64,000 nucleotides of DNA from Mesorhizobium sp. (GTDB lineage: Bacteria > Pseudomonadota > Alphaproteobacteria > Rhizobiales > Rhizobiaceae). This document shows positions 1 through 8,212 of this stretch, piece after piece; within the stretch, counting starts at the first letter, position 1, and each line of letters opens with the position of its first letter. The notes under the pieces were generated by a model. It had not been told where the DNA came from, ran no database searches, and worked only from the letters and a program-made list of their open reading frames with translations. The stretch spans positions 62,001 through 126,000 of the forward strand of contig SAQG01000007.1 in the NCBI GenBank assembly GCA_004020315.1, read 5' to 3'. The translations under genes were made by a program, and so were the position numbers.

Positions 1-540
1 ATGAAGCGCTACGATCTGATGCACCAGATCAACACCCGCGGCACATTCCTGGTTTCCAAAATGTGCATTCCGCACCTGAAGTTAGCTGACAATCCTCACA
101 TCTTGAATCTGGCGCCGCCGCTCGACATGAAGGCCAAATGGTTCAAGAACCATGTCGCCTATACGATGGCCAAATTCGGCATGTCGATGTGCACGCTGGG
201 CATGAGTGCGGAGTTCGCCAGGGACGGCATCGCTGTCAATTCGCTGTGGCCGATCTCGACCATCGATACGGCAGCGGTGCGCAATCTTCTGGGCGGGGCG
301 ACGGTGGCGGCGATGAGCCGTTCGCCCGATATCATGGCCGATGCCGCGCATGCGATCCTGCTCAGGCCGTCGCGCGAAGCGACCGGCAATTTCTACATCG
401 ACGAGGAGGTGCTGCGCGCCGATGGCGTCAGCGATTTTTCGATTTATGCGCCGGGCGCGACAGGCCCGCTCGCCGGTGACTTCTTCGTGCCCGACGAGGT
501 GTTCGCGAATTCGGAAACCAACATCAAAAGTATTTACTGA
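1..540 (+). CDS. SDR family oxidoreductase, C-terminal part (5' end outside window)
   Basis: This is the C-terminal 179 residues of a short-chain dehydrogenase/reductase. The open frame runs in from the window edge, so the first ATG here is not the true start. The catalytic Tyr-x3-Lys is in HVAYTMAKFG, and the N-T-R-G-T segment before it is the usual core Asn region. The Rossmann N-terminus (TGxxxGIG) is missing because it lies upstream. The nucleotide-binding fold is certain by motif. The Asp-rich tail resembles the HSDL2-like branch, which acts on lipid or CoA substrates, but the substrate cannot be read from the sequence. Confidence 0.85.
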   Translation: MKRYDLMHQINTRGTFLVSKMCIPHLKLADNPHILNLAPPLDMKAKWFKNHVAYTMAKFGMSMCTLGMSAEFARDGIAVNSLWPISTIDTAAVRNLLGGATVAAMSRSPDIMADAAHAILLRPSREATGNFYIDEEVLRADGVSDFSIYAPGATGPLAGDFFVPDEVFANSETNIKSIY

Positions 541-656
541 CGGACACCGGACGAGCAGGTCGCTTTCGTTTGGAAGGATTTGAGGCGGTACGGCCACCGT
601 GAGAAATTGCGTAGACCGCATCGGCGTCGGGTCTCCACCGAAGCCGGAAACAAAAA

Positions 657-684
657 CCCCGCCGGTGAGGGGGTACCGGCGGGG
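657..684 (-). terminator. Rho-independent terminator, minus strand
   Basis: A perfect 10-bp stem (CCCCGCCGGT / ACCGGCGGGG) with an 8-nt loop is followed on the minus strand by TTTTTG. It sits about 290 bp beyond the stop of the OmpA-like gene and probably ends that transcript. The rest of the 541-976 interval holds an imperfect palindrome and a rhizobial-type intergenic repeat, with no convincing gene. Confidence 0.6.
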
Positions 685-816
685 CTCGTGTGTCCCGCTG
701 GAGTCGGGACAGGGCAGGGAAGCCCTAGCCAGAATCTGGGGTGGACGACCTCGCGATTCAATGCCTGGCTAAAATCGCGACGTACATTCTCTTTCAATCT
801 CGGCTCATTGCCGGAA

Positions 817-849
817 ATGGCCCATCCCGGTGAAACCGGAGTGGGCCAT
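817..849. repeat. Imperfect inverted repeat
   Basis: Two 15-nt arms (ATGGCCCATCCCGGT and its near complement) match at 13 of 15 positions around a 3-nt loop. There is no T-tract on either side, so it is not a classical terminator. It may be an intergenic palindrome or an mRNA 3' stabiliser for the OmpA-like gene. Confidence 0.5.
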
Positions 850-976
850 GTCTTCCTGTATAGATTCCAAAAATCACTTCAGGTTTCTGGAATCGTTGCC
901 TTTAATTTGATCATGGTCTTTTGCGAAAATCGGTTTCCACTTTTTGCTTCGCTGACCTTCGGTTCGGGACCATGGC

Positions 977-3160
977 CTAATTCGCGCTGGCGACAGGCGC
1001 CACCAGCGAGGTGATGCGGCGGATGGCGACGCGACGGTTCTCGCGGTTCGGCTCCGACGTGTTAACCTTGAGATACTCCTCGCCATAACCCTGTGTCGTC
1101 AGGTTCTCCGGCGGGATATTGAAGGCATTGGTCAGGGCTTCGGCAACCGCCTCCGCGCGACGGTCGGACAGAGCGAGGTTCGCCTCCGGCCTGCCGACGG
1201 CATCGGTATGGCCTTCGATCAGGAAGGTTTCCGCCGGGTTCTTCTCCAGCAGCCTCTCCATCGCGCTGGCGACGCCTTCCAGTTTCTGCACCTCGGTTTC
1301 GGGGATCGAGGCTGAACCGAATTCGAAGTTCAGCGTGTCGAGGTCGATGCGGCGGGCGATGTCGCGCACGCGGGCAGAGCGCTTGACCTCGTCGATCGAG
1401 TAGAGGCGCTGAACCCTCTCCACCGGCGGCTGTTCGAGGAAGGTATAGTAGTCGTCCGGATCCTCGATCTCTTCAGCATCCAAAATGTACTCCTCGCGCG
1501 GAATGTCGATCCGAATCGGCGGCAGGTCGTCGCCCGGATCGCGCCAGTCGTTATCGTCGTCATAGTGCCGCTCGTCGACATAGCTCAGCACATATTCGCG
1601 TCCGTCGGGCGCGATGCGTGAACGCTGGATGACGTCGCCGTAGCGGTTGCGAATGGTGACGATCTGGATTCCGTTGTCACGCTCGACGATTTCCCGGGTG
1701 CGATCGCCCGACAGCTCCTCATAGTAGACGTTCCTCGCGCCACGGTGCATGCGCGGGGCATCGTCGCTTTCGACGATCGTCTGGTTGTTGAACTGGAGGA
1801 TAACGCGGTCGCCGAGTTCCCTGACGACGTCGACCCCTCGCGGGCGTGGACGGCGACGAATGTCCTCGTCGTCACGCGCACGCTCAACGCGTCTGCCCTT
1901 TTCCTCGGTCACCGGAACCATCCTCTCGAGCTTGAGCTCCTGCTGGGCCGCCCTGTCGTCGGTGGGCGGCGGTCCCTGGTCGACCGGAGCCGGCTTCGGG
2001 GCTTCCGCCTGTTCGCCGTTCTGCTGCGTGGGCTGAGTGCCATCTTGACCACCCGCGGCTTGGCCGCCGGTCTCTTGCGCCTTGTCCTTGCCGCCCTTGC
2101 GCTTGCGCACGGCATCCTTCTGGCTGTCGAACACGGGAGCCGCGTTGGGATCGGAAGCTTCGTCCTGGACCGGAGTTTCGCCTTGGGCCGGCGCAGCCTG
2201 CTCGCCATCGGCGGGCTGCTCACCGGTTGAGGGCTGCTCACCCGTTACAGGCTTCTTGCCACGTTCCTTAGCCTGATCCCGGGGCTTTTCGCCCTCAGCC
2301 GGAGCCGTTTGCTGGTCGGTCGGAAGCGGTTCGGCCTGCTCGCCGGCAGGCGTTTCCTTCCTGGCTGGCTCTTCGGCAGGTGCCGCTTCGATCTGCTTAT
2401 CTTGGTTCCGCCTCTTGCGCGGCTTGACTTGCTCGTTGTCATTCGCAGGTGCGGCCTTCTCGCCTTGCGCCGCCTGTCCGGCGGGCTCTTCGGAAGGTGC
2501 CGTTTCGCTCTGCTGTTGCTGGTCGCGCTTCTTTCTGCGCGGCTGCTGTTCGTCGTTGGCAGGTGCCGCCTGGTTGGTTGGCTCTTCGGCAGGTGCCGCT
2601 TCGATCTGCTGTTGCTGATCGCGTTTCTTCCTGCGCGGCTGCTGTTCGTCGCTGGCAGGTGCCGCCTGTTCGGCTGGTGCTGCTTCGATCTGCTGTTGGT
2701 CGCGCTTCTTTCTGCGCGGTTCTTGCTCTTCAGCCGGGGCTGCCTGTTCGGCAGGGGCTGCTTCGATCTGCTGTTGGTCGCGCTTTTTTCTGCGCGGTTT
2801 TTGCTCTTCGGCCGGGGCGGCCTGTTCGGCAGGGGCTGATTCGGTCTGCTGTTGCTGCTCGCGCTTCTTCCTGCGCTGACTGCCCTGCTCGTCCCCGGAA
2901 GGCGTGGCCTCCTCCGTGGGAGCCGATTCAGCCTGCCGCTCTCGCTTCTTGCGAGGCTTCTGCTCCGGTTCGGCCTGCTGTGCGCAGCCTTCCGCGGACT
3001 CGCCTTCCGGGCAATTCGACTGCGCCAGGATCAGTGGGGCCGTCATGCGTTGCGAACGATCGAACGCGGCGCTGCCCTGCAACGGGAATGCGCCCAACGG
3101 CGCGGACGCCATCAACAGGCCAAGTGCCGTGCCTGCCAGAATCCGTGGTTGGCGTTTCAT
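977..3160 (-). CDS. OmpA-family protein with long Gln/Lys/Ala-rich repeat region
   Basis: A 727-residue exported protein. A signal peptide (MKRQPRILAGTALGLL...) is followed by a low-complexity region of about 300 residues. That region has repeated blocks of the type PRRKKRDQQQ-IEAAPAEQAAP, alternately basic and acidic. A middle domain rich in acidic and aromatic residues comes next. The C-terminal OmpA domain binds peptidoglycan (EGHTDAVG, LSDRRAEAV, GYGEEYL, NRENRRVAIRR). The start at 3160 is chosen because AAAAGGAG lies 8-12 nt upstream and the signal peptide begins there; the longer frame to 3208 has no such site. OmpA-domain proteins tether the outer membrane to peptidoglycan. The repeats probably make the middle region a flexible periplasmic linker, and they are likely to vary in length between strains. 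Confidence 0.85.
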   Translation of the reverse strand: MKRQPRILAGTALGLLMASAPLGAFPLQGSAAFDRSQRMTAPLILAQSNCPEGESAEGCAQQAEPEQKPRKKRERQAESAPTEEATPSGDEQGSQRRKKREQQQQTESAPAEQAAPAEEQKPRRKKRDQQQIEAAPAEQAAPAEEQEPRRKKRDQQQIEAAPAEQAAPASDEQQPRRKKRDQQQQIEAAPAEEPTNQAAPANDEQQPRRKKRDQQQQSETAPSEEPAGQAAQGEKAAPANDNEQVKPRKRRNQDKQIEAAPAEEPARKETPAGEQAEPLPTDQQTAPAEGEKPRDQAKERGKKPVTGEQPSTGEQPADGEQAAPAQGETPVQDEASDPNAAPVFDSQKDAVRKRKGGKDKAQETGGQAAGGQDGTQPTQQNGEQAEAPKPAPVDQGPPPTDDRAAQQELKLERMVPVTEEKGRRVERARDDEDIRRRPRPRGVDVVRELGDRVILQFNNQTIVESDDAPRMHRGARNVYYEELSGDRTREIVERDNGIQIVTIRNRYGDVIQRSRIAPDGREYVLSYVDERHYDDDNDWRDPGDDLPPIRIDIPREEYILDAEEIEDPDDYYTFLEQPPVERVQRLYSIDEVKRSARVRDIARRIDLDTLNFEFGSASIPETEVQKLEGVASAMERLLEKNPAETFLIEGHTDAVGRPEANLALSDRRAEAVAEALTNAFNIPPENLTTQGYGEEYLKVNTSEPNRENRRVAIRRITSLVAPVASAN

Positions 3161-3372
3161 TAGAAATTCTCCTTTTGGCGTCCCATCCCGGCCCAAACTG
3201 TTCATCAACCGGATTGGTTCCGGTTAGCAGGCATTAACGGCTACGAAGGGCGATTGGCCGGCGTTTTGAAGGCGACTTCGTGTCATTCCTATGGTGCCGG
3301 CCTATGGTGCTTGCCGGGTTTGCGTCTGTTGCGGCGCTTGACCTTGACGTCAGCGGGGGCCACATCCCGTCA

Positions 3373-3819
3373 ATGGAAACGCCGTTCTGGAAAACCAAGA
3401 CGCTCGAAGCGATGACCCCGGCCGAGTGGGAATCGCTTTGCGACGGCTGCGGCAAGTGCTGCCTGTCGAAACTCGAGGACGAGGACACCGGCGAGATCTA
3501 CTGGACGAGTGTCGGCTGCCGGCTGTTCGACGCCGAAACTTGCCGCTGTTCGGACTATGCCAACCGGCTGGCGCGCGTCCCGGACTGCGTCGGGCTGACG
3601 CCGCAGAATGTTCGCACGATCTCCTGGCTGCCCAAGACCTGCGCCTACCGATTGGTCGCAGAGGGGCACGATCTCTACTGGTGGCACAGGCTGGTGTCGG
3701 GAAGTGCCGAGACGGTGCATGAGGCCGGCATCTCGATGCGCGGCCGGGTCAGCGCCAGCGAGACCGATCTTGCCGAGCCGGATGACTATTTCGAGCACAT
3801 GCTGGACGACGAGCCTTAG
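3373..3819 (+). CDS. YcgN/UPF0260-family cysteine cluster protein
   Basis: A 148-residue soluble protein with the conserved Cys pattern of the YcgN/CxxCxxCC family: [14 protein letters not shown] near residue 23, then [13 protein letters not shown] and PDCVGLTP. The spacing suggests a bound metal or iron-sulfur cluster. No enzymatic role is established for the family. The start is placed at [12 protein letters not shown], the usual family N-terminus, rather than at the upstream in-frame start at 3280. It is transcribed divergently from the OmpA-like gene with about 210 bp between them. Confidence 0.85.
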   Translation: METPFWKTKTLEAMTPAEWESLCDGCGKCCLSKLEDEDTGEIYWTSVGCRLFDAETCRCSDYANRLARVPDCVGLTPQNVRTISWLPKTCAYRLVAEGHDLYWWHRLVSGSAETVHEAGISMRGRVSASETDLAEPDDYFEHMLDDEP

Positions 3820-3872
3820 GGGAGGCTCGAGGCCAGGGCCTGGAACCGGCTACGTGACGGGGCGTTTTCTAT

Positions 3873-3948
3873 CCAGATTGTTCAGAACCGGCTAGATTGT
3901 TCAGAACCGGCCAGATTGTTCAGAACCGGCCAGATTGTTCAGAACCGG
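3873..3948 (+). repeat. Four tandem 19-bp repeats
   Basis: Four head-to-tail copies of CCAGATTGTTCAGAACCGG run from 3873 to 3948. The second copy differs at one base (CT for CC). There are no spacers. They follow the YcgN gene and precede a second 19-bp array. Confidence 0.9.
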
Positions 3949-4049
3949 AAAGCGGAGAAAACTGCGAAATTACCTCTTGTTGCCATATGAACCCAACATG
4001 AACGGCTGGTTCGTAAAAAGTTCAGATACGCAGGCGCATTCTCCTCCCC

Positions 4050-4105
4050 ATCGGTTCGACCAAGACACATCGGTTCGACCAAGACACATCGGTTCGATCA
4101 AGAAG
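4050..4105 (+). repeat. Three tandem 19-bp repeats
   Basis: Three copies with the unit ATCGGTTCGACCAAGACAC run from 4050; the last copy diverges after the first half. The period equals that of the 3873 array although the sequence differs. The array lies just upstream of the ribosome binding site of the 4136 gene, so copy number could affect its expression. Confidence 0.85.
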
Positions 4106-4135
4106 GGCGGAAGCCCTGCACAAGGAGAGAAGACA

Positions 4136-4499
4136 ATGTTCAACACGATCAAGACGGCGACCCCTTTCGGCGCTTATCGCCCTCGGCACGCTTGCCGCTA
4201 TCCCCGCTACTGCCCAGGCAGACAGCATCTATCTCGGCTTCGGCAATAACGACGATCCGCGCGTCGGCGTCTATACCGGCGACGACGATGGGTTCTATCG
4301 CGAACGCCGCCGCGAACGCGACTGGCGCCGGTCTTGCTCGCCGAACCGTGCCCTCAATAAAGCAGAGCGCATGGGTCTGCGCCGCGCCCGAATTATCGAC
4401 GTCAGCCGCCGCACGGTGAAAGTCGCGGGCCGCCAGTACGGTGACCGCGTGGTGATCGTGTTCGCCAATGAGCGCGGCTGCCCGGTTATCTACCGATAA
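4136..4499 (+). pseudogene. Small secreted protein gene with a +1 frameshift
   Basis: The ATG at 4136 follows AAGGAGAGA and starts MFNTIKTA. The frame then breaks at a run of four C (4161-4164). Removing one C gives ATLSALIALGTLAAIPATAQA, a complete signal peptide, followed by a mature basic protein with ERRRERDWRRSC and a C-terminal VVIVFANERGCPVIYR before TAA at 4497. The match across the junction is clean, so the gene was recently intact, or the extra C is a sequencing error, or it is a phase-variable tract. The mature part resembles small rhizobial secreted proteins of unknown function, with two Cys that could form a disulfide. Confidence 0.7.
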
Positions 4500-4587
4500 A
4501 CGGTCGGCACGTTGCCGACCGGCAACGGCCTTCTTGTTTAGGCATGATCTTTCCGAATCCGCAGGTTCGGAAGGATCAGCTTAAAAG

Positions 4588-4703
4588 CATGATCTTCAGC
4601 GAAGGTCAGCTTGGGACATGACCTTCTGCCAAGATCAGCTTGGGACATGACCTTCTGCGAAGGTCAGCTTGAGACGTGACCTTCTGCGAAGGTCAGTCTG
4701 CAG
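4588..4703 (+). repeat. Four tandem 29-bp repeats with internal dyad
   Basis: Four copies with a 29-bp period start at 4588, 4617, 4646 and 4675. Each contains GACCTT-CTGCG-AAGGTC, itself an inverted repeat, then CAGCTTGGGA. There are no spacers. The array sits between the convergent 4136 gene and the SIMPL gene. Confidence 0.85.
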
Positions 4704-4750
4704 TAGCAGAGCCCCTTTCCGCCAGGACGGAAGGGCGCGGCTCGAAAAAA

Positions 4751-4774
4751 CCCCGGAGGATCAGTCCTCCGGGG
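4751..4774. terminator. Bidirectional rho-independent terminator
   Basis: A perfect 10-bp stem CCCCGGAGGA / TCCTCCGGGG with loop TCAG is flanked by A6 on the left and T5 on the right. It lies between convergent genes and is 38 nt past the SIMPL gene stop, so it can stop transcription from both sides. Confidence 0.85.
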
Positions 4775-4812
4775 TTTTTGATACAGCAAAGGCCGAACCG
4801 TTCAGGCGGCGG

Positions 4813-5523
4813 TCACTTCAGCTCGAAAGTGACAGTGACCTGCACCGTGTAGGAGTTCTCGCCGGCCTGCACCGGAACCGATTCGCGGGCCGCGTCGAAG
4901 GCCTTGGCGTTCATCGGTATCGGCGGCGGCGCGATGTTCTGGTCGGTGATTTCCAGCACCCGTCCGATGCTGACGCCGGCGGCTTCAGCCAGCGTCTTGG
5001 CCTTGGCCATGGCGTCGGCGACCGCCTTCTTGCGGGCTTCGGTGAGAGTTGCAGCCGGATCCTCGTTGGAAAACGAGATGCCGCCGCCCTGGTTGACGCC
5101 GAGCGATACCGCCTTGTCGAGAATCTCGCCTGTTTTGTCGATGTCGCGGATGCGCACCGAGAGCGTGTTGGTGACCTGGTAGGCGATGAGTTCGGCTTCC
5201 TGGCTGCCGTCCGGCTTGTTGGTGTAGTTGTAGCGCGGGTTGATCTGGATGCCGGCTGTCTGCAGATCGCGTTCCTTGATGCCAGTCGACTTCATAGCGG
5301 CGATCACGGAGGCCATGGCGTCGTTGTTGGCATCGAGCGCGGCACGCGCGGTCTTGGCCTCGCGCATGACGCTGAGCGTCAGTAGCGCCAGATCGGGGGC
5401 CGCGGCCGCTTCGCCTTCGCCGGTGACGACGATGCGGGGCGGGGGCGGCGAATCGGTCGCGCCGGCCATCGCCGGAAACGCGATTGCGGCGGCGAGCGCC
5501 AAGGGCAAAAGATGTCTGGTCAT
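4813..5523 (-). CDS. SIMPL domain (DUF541) periplasmic protein
   Basis: A 236-residue exported protein. A signal peptide (MTRHLLPLALAAAIAFPAMAGA) precedes one full SIMPL domain. The start of the domain is RIVVTGEGEAAAAPDLALL, the middle includes DLQTAGIQINPRYNY, and the end is YTVQVTVTFELK. Length and layout match the family. SIMPL/BP26-type proteins form periplasmic ring oligomers; the Brucella homologue is the immunodominant BP26/OMP28. No operon partner lies close by. A terminator follows the gene. Confidence 0.9.
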   Translation of the reverse strand: MTRHLLPLALAAAIAFPAMAGATDSPPPPRIVVTGEGEAAAAPDLALLTLSVMREAKTARAALDANNDAMASVIAAMKSTGIKERDLQTAGIQINPRYNYTNKPDGSQEAELIAYQVTNTLSVRIRDIDKTGEILDKAVSLGVNQGGGISFSNEDPAATLTEARKKAVADAMAKAKTLAEAAGVSIGRVLEITDQNIAPPPIPMNAKAFDAARESVPVQAGENSYTVQVTVTFELK

Positions 5524-5624
5524 AAAAATCTCCTCGGTCTGCGGCCCAGTCGCGCTTGTCGACTAGCGCATCGGCCCAAAAATCGGAATCGATTTCGAAA
5601 AGCACGATGCGTAGATTCAAAGCG

Positions 5625-5667
5625 TTAGAGCGTACTTGTGCGTCTAAGTGGACGCACGTCGCTCTAA
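5625..5667. repeat. Rhizobial intergenic palindrome
   Basis: TTAGAGCG and CGCTCTAA form outer arms, and GTGCGTC and GACGCAC form inner arms, around a short loop. This nested palindrome resembles the repeated extragenic elements seen throughout Rhizobiales genomes. A companion imperfect repeat (about 5569-5612) precedes it, between the SIMPL gene and the tRNA. Confidence 0.65.
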
Positions 5668-5759
5668 TGTCTGAATATGGGCTGATTTGGACGATGTCGG
5701 CCAGCCCATCCGGAAAGCCTTGTGCGATTGGGGGAAAAACATTAATCCAGCCGCGTGTG

Positions 5760-5835
5760 GGGCCTGTAGCTCAATGGTTAGAGCCGGCGGCTCATAACCG
5801 CTTGGTTGGGGGTTCGAGTCCCTCCGGGCCCACCA
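5760..5835 (+). tRNA. tRNA-Ile2 (CAT, lysidine-type)
   Basis: A 76-nt cloverleaf with a GGGCCTG/CGGGCCC acceptor stem (one G-T pair), discriminator A and encoded CCA. The anticodon loop is CTCATAA, so the anticodon is CAT. The D-arm GCTCAATGGTTAGAGC and the segment ATAACCGCTTGGTT resemble the minor isoleucine tRNA rather than elongator or initiator Met. In such tRNAs TilS converts C34 to lysidine to read AUA. An integrase lies 108 bp downstream, so the 3' end is a likely attachment site. Confidence 0.85.
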
Positions 5836-5868
5836 TAACCTTTGATTTCATTGATAAAAAGTGCCCTC

Positions 5869-5903
5869 GGCCCAAAACGTTTTGGGCCCATTATGGGCCC
5901 AAA
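5869..5903. repeat. Overlapping perfect palindromes next to tRNA-Ile2
   Basis: A 20-bp perfect palindrome (GGCCCAAAA...TTTTGGGCC, 5869-5888) overlaps a second inverted repeat TTTGGGCCC-ATTAT-GGGCCCAAA (5881-5903). The repeated GGGCCCA echoes the acceptor end of the neighbouring tRNA. They lie between the tRNA and the integrase stop. They could be recombinase arm sites or a terminator structure for the integrase gene. Confidence 0.6.
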
Positions 5904-5942
5904 GCAAAGACCGTGGTCCCGGTTTGTTCCGACTCGATTTGG

Positions 5943-7133
5943 TTATTTGACAATGCGGAGGTTTGTCCGCCGCTTCATGTCGTCGCGTTTGGCCTCGCGC
6001 TCGTTGATGGCACGAGCAATATCAACCGCGATCCGCTTCTTATTGGCCTCGCGGACATACTCATCCGTCACGGCCATTGAGGAATGGCCCATTGCCTCCA
6101 TAATGGCCCGCGCTTGGATGTTGCATTCAGCGAGGTAGGTGCCGAAGGTGCGGCGCAGGCCATGGAGCGTGTAGCCGCTAGGAATTCCCGCCTGCCGCGT
6201 CCAGTGCTGCATCATGCCGGTCAGGCTCTTTTCCGAGAATGACCTGCCATAGGCGTTCTTTAAGACAGTGCCGCCTTTCGAGCGATCGAGCGGGTCCAAG
6301 GCCGCTGCTAGTTTGTCTACGACTGGAATGAACATCTCCCGCCCGCCATGGCGGTTGCGGTTCTTCTTCTGGCGGAAATCAAAGGCCTCGATTAGCACCA
6401 GCGAGCCGTCGAACAGTTCGATCTCTTCGGTTAAAAGATCGTCCCACTCAAGAGCAGCGATATCGCCGCGACGATTTCCAAGCCAGAAGCCGAGTGCATA
6501 GCAGGTGCGTGCGGCTGTACCGATTGGGTGTCGCTCCTCGAACCTTTCACGCATCGCAATTGGCCAAGCTGGGTTCTTGGTCGATTTGGGTACCCGCACA
6601 CGGATAGATAGCGATGGATCATCCTGCGGCTTGATCCATTTTTCGACATCGGTCGCGACCCATAGAAGCTTCTTGATGGCGACCAACATGTGTTTGGCGA
6701 CTGTGCGGTTTGTCCTGAAGATGCCTTCAATGATGGCGCGAAGTCGATCCGCGTCGAGATGTTCGACAGGAGTATCGCGCCAGGTGAGTGGGTAGTTGGG
6801 ATCGACCCGCAGGTTGAGAAAACGCTCAATCAGTCGCGCATTCTTCTGCTGCGTGGCGTCATCAAAATCCAGCCACTCCATTGTCGTTTCAAGCCGGCGC
6901 GCGGCATGGCCAAAGGATTTTGGCAGTGCCCGACCGGGCAAATCGATGATAACTGCCTTCTTGCCTTGACCCTGCGTGGCCTTCTCGTAAGCCGCCTCGA
7001 ACTCGGGATCGCCGGGCTTACCGGGAAGGCGGATTTCGGGCATGCCTTTCGCGCGGTAGCGATAAGCTAGCTTGCCGTTCTTGAGACGCGAAGAGACCCC
7101 AGGGTATCGCGCATCCTTGAAGGGCCTAGCCAT
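5943..7133 (-). CDS. Tyrosine-type site-specific integrase next to tRNA-Ile2
   Basis: A 396-residue phage-type integrase. A basic N-terminal arm-binding region and a SAM-like core-binding region precede the catalytic domain. Readable catalytic residues are the first Arg in FWLGNRRGDIAAL, the H-x-x-R box YTLHGLRRTFGTYL, the second His in AIMEAMGHSSM and the nucleophile Tyr in VTDEYVREANKKR. Its start overlaps the stop of the upstream HTH gene by one base, which implies coupled translation. The stop faces the tRNA, so it probably inserted an element at the tRNA 3' end. I found no second copy of that tRNA end further right. Confidence 0.9.
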   Translation of the reverse strand: MARPFKDARYPGVSSRLKNGKLAYRYRAKGMPEIRLPGKPGDPEFEAAYEKATQGQGKKAVIIDLPGRALPKSFGHAARRLETTMEWLDFDDATQQKNARLIERFLNLRVDPNYPLTWRDTPVEHLDADRLRAIIEGIFRTNRTVAKHMLVAIKKLLWVATDVEKWIKPQDDPSLSIRVRVPKSTKNPAWPIAMRERFEERHPIGTAARTCYALGFWLGNRRGDIAALEWDDLLTEEIELFDGSLVLIEAFDFRQKKNRNRHGGREMFIPVVDKLAAALDPLDRSKGGTVLKNAYGRSFSEKSLTGMMQHWTRQAGIPSGYTLHGLRRTFGTYLAECNIQARAIMEAMGHSSMAVTDEYVREANKKRIAVDIARAINEREAKRDDMKRRTNLRIVK

Positions 7134-7384
7134 CAGACGCTCCTTCCAGACTTTTGCCGCCGGTGCTCAACGCGCGGGGAGGTCTCCAGCATCGCCTGTA
7201 GCGAAAGGGCTTCGCTTTCGATGGCAACGCGCAGGAGCACTGGGTAAGGGAAGCCTCTGCCTTGCTCTATGCCTTCGAACGTGCGTTTCGGTATTCCCAG
7301 CACCTTAGCTGCGGCTTCGGCAGTGAATCCTCCCTTGGCCCGCCAGGCTTTCACTTCTTGGGCAAGCTTCTCATTCTCGTTCAC
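7133..7384 (-). CDS. Small HTH protein coupled to the integrase
   Basis: An 83-residue protein starting at GTG. Residues 20-50 (GFTAEAAAKVLGIPKRTFEG) form a helix-turn-helix of the Xre/CopG-associated kind, followed by IEQGRGFPYPVLL. It overlaps the integrase start by one base (TGATG). It is probably an excision or transcription regulator of the element. The rest of the protein has no recognised motif. Confidence 0.7.
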   Translation of the reverse strand: MNENEKLAQEVKAWRAKGGFTAEAAAKVLGIPKRTFEGIEQGRGFPYPVLLRVAIESEALSLQAMLETSPRVEHRRQKSGRSV

Positions 7385-7448
7385 GCCACGCCTTCCCTAC
7401 AGCCGAGCACTCTACTGCGCCTACAGCGTATACGCAATGAGCGTAGCG

Positions 7449-7700
7449 CTATCCTCTTTGCCCATCTCGCTTGCTTCGCTTCAACAGTTCTTGCAAACCG
7501 CTGTCTTTGTCCGGCAGAGAGGTGAAAGCGATGTCGAGAGCGACACGATCCCAGACGGCGCGGCTGTTGATGCGTTTGGGCTTCGGCATGCGCCCATCGG
7601 CAACCATTTCGTCAAAAAGCGTCGATCCGACACCAATATAACGGGCTGCTTCCTCACGAGAAAGGCCTCGTGGGGGATACGAGATTGCGTCACTCTTCAT
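7449..7700 (-). CDS. AlpA/excisionase-like HTH protein
   Basis: An 83-residue protein with an N-terminal winged-helix of AlpA/MerR type (LSREEAARYIGVGSTLFDEM, then GRMPKPKRINSRAVWDRVAL). Such proteins act as excisionases or as activators of integrase genes. I start it at MKSDAISYPPRGL rather than at the upstream in-frame start (7796), because the family begins a few residues before the first helix. It is the first gene of the short leftward cluster leading into the integrase. Confidence 0.7.
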   Translation of the reverse strand: MKSDAISYPPRGLSREEAARYIGVGSTLFDEMVADGRMPKPKRINSRAVWDRVALDIAFTSLPDKDSGLQELLKRSKRDGQRG

Positions 7701-7924
7701 GGACGCTGCCTCATCTCGGATACTCTGGGCGTGGTTGGTGTCGAAGCACAAAGCCTCATGCTGATTACCGATTCGCAGCGACGAGATCGTGCTCACTTAA
7801 ATAAGAGGATCCCGTTAAGCGGAAGCGGCCTGACTAGGTCCGTTCGGCGCAAACTGGTAGCAACGTGTGAACCGGATGAATCACGGCAGGAGAGCGTCTC
7901 TAAGCGGACTCGTGGGCCAAGTCC

Positions 7925-8212
7925 GTGGACGGCTATCGCTCAGGCGAGAATCCGGTGGAACGACCCTCAACAGCGGGCTCTCGCGGTTGCACGCGAGCGC
8001 GGCATGAACAGGCCCCGGTGCGGATCACCAATCCGGCAAAGACCATCGTCGATTGCTTCAAATACCGCAACAAGATTGGACTCGACATCGCCATCGAGGC
8101 GCTTCGCGATTGTTTGCGGCTTAAGCGAGCGACAATCGATGAGCTCTGGCACTTTGCTGGAATCGATCGTGTACAGAATGTCATCCGGCCTTACCTCGAG
8201 GCCACCGTATGA
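7925..8212 (+). pseudogene. AbiEi-type antitoxin, C-terminal remnant
   Basis: The last 70 or so residues (VRITNPAKTIVDCFKYRNKI, IEALRDCLRLKRATIDELWH, VIRPYLEATV) match the C-terminal half of type IV antitoxins of the AbiEi family. The upstream part in this frame is arginine-rich and does not resemble the N-terminal winged helix, so the gene is 5' truncated or scrambled. Its stop overlaps the ATG of the toxin remnant by four bases, as in intact abiE operons. Confidence 0.7.

Noticed and set aside
1745..2230. Long open frames on the plus strand opposite the OmpA-like gene (also 2309-2839, 2449-3237)
   Set aside because: They are the complement of the repetitive Gln/Lys/Ala-rich region, are Leu/Arg-rich, have no ribosome binding site and no family motif.
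3873..4703. Possible CRISPR array
   Set aside because: The repeats are directly tandem with no spacers, and no cas genes are nearby.
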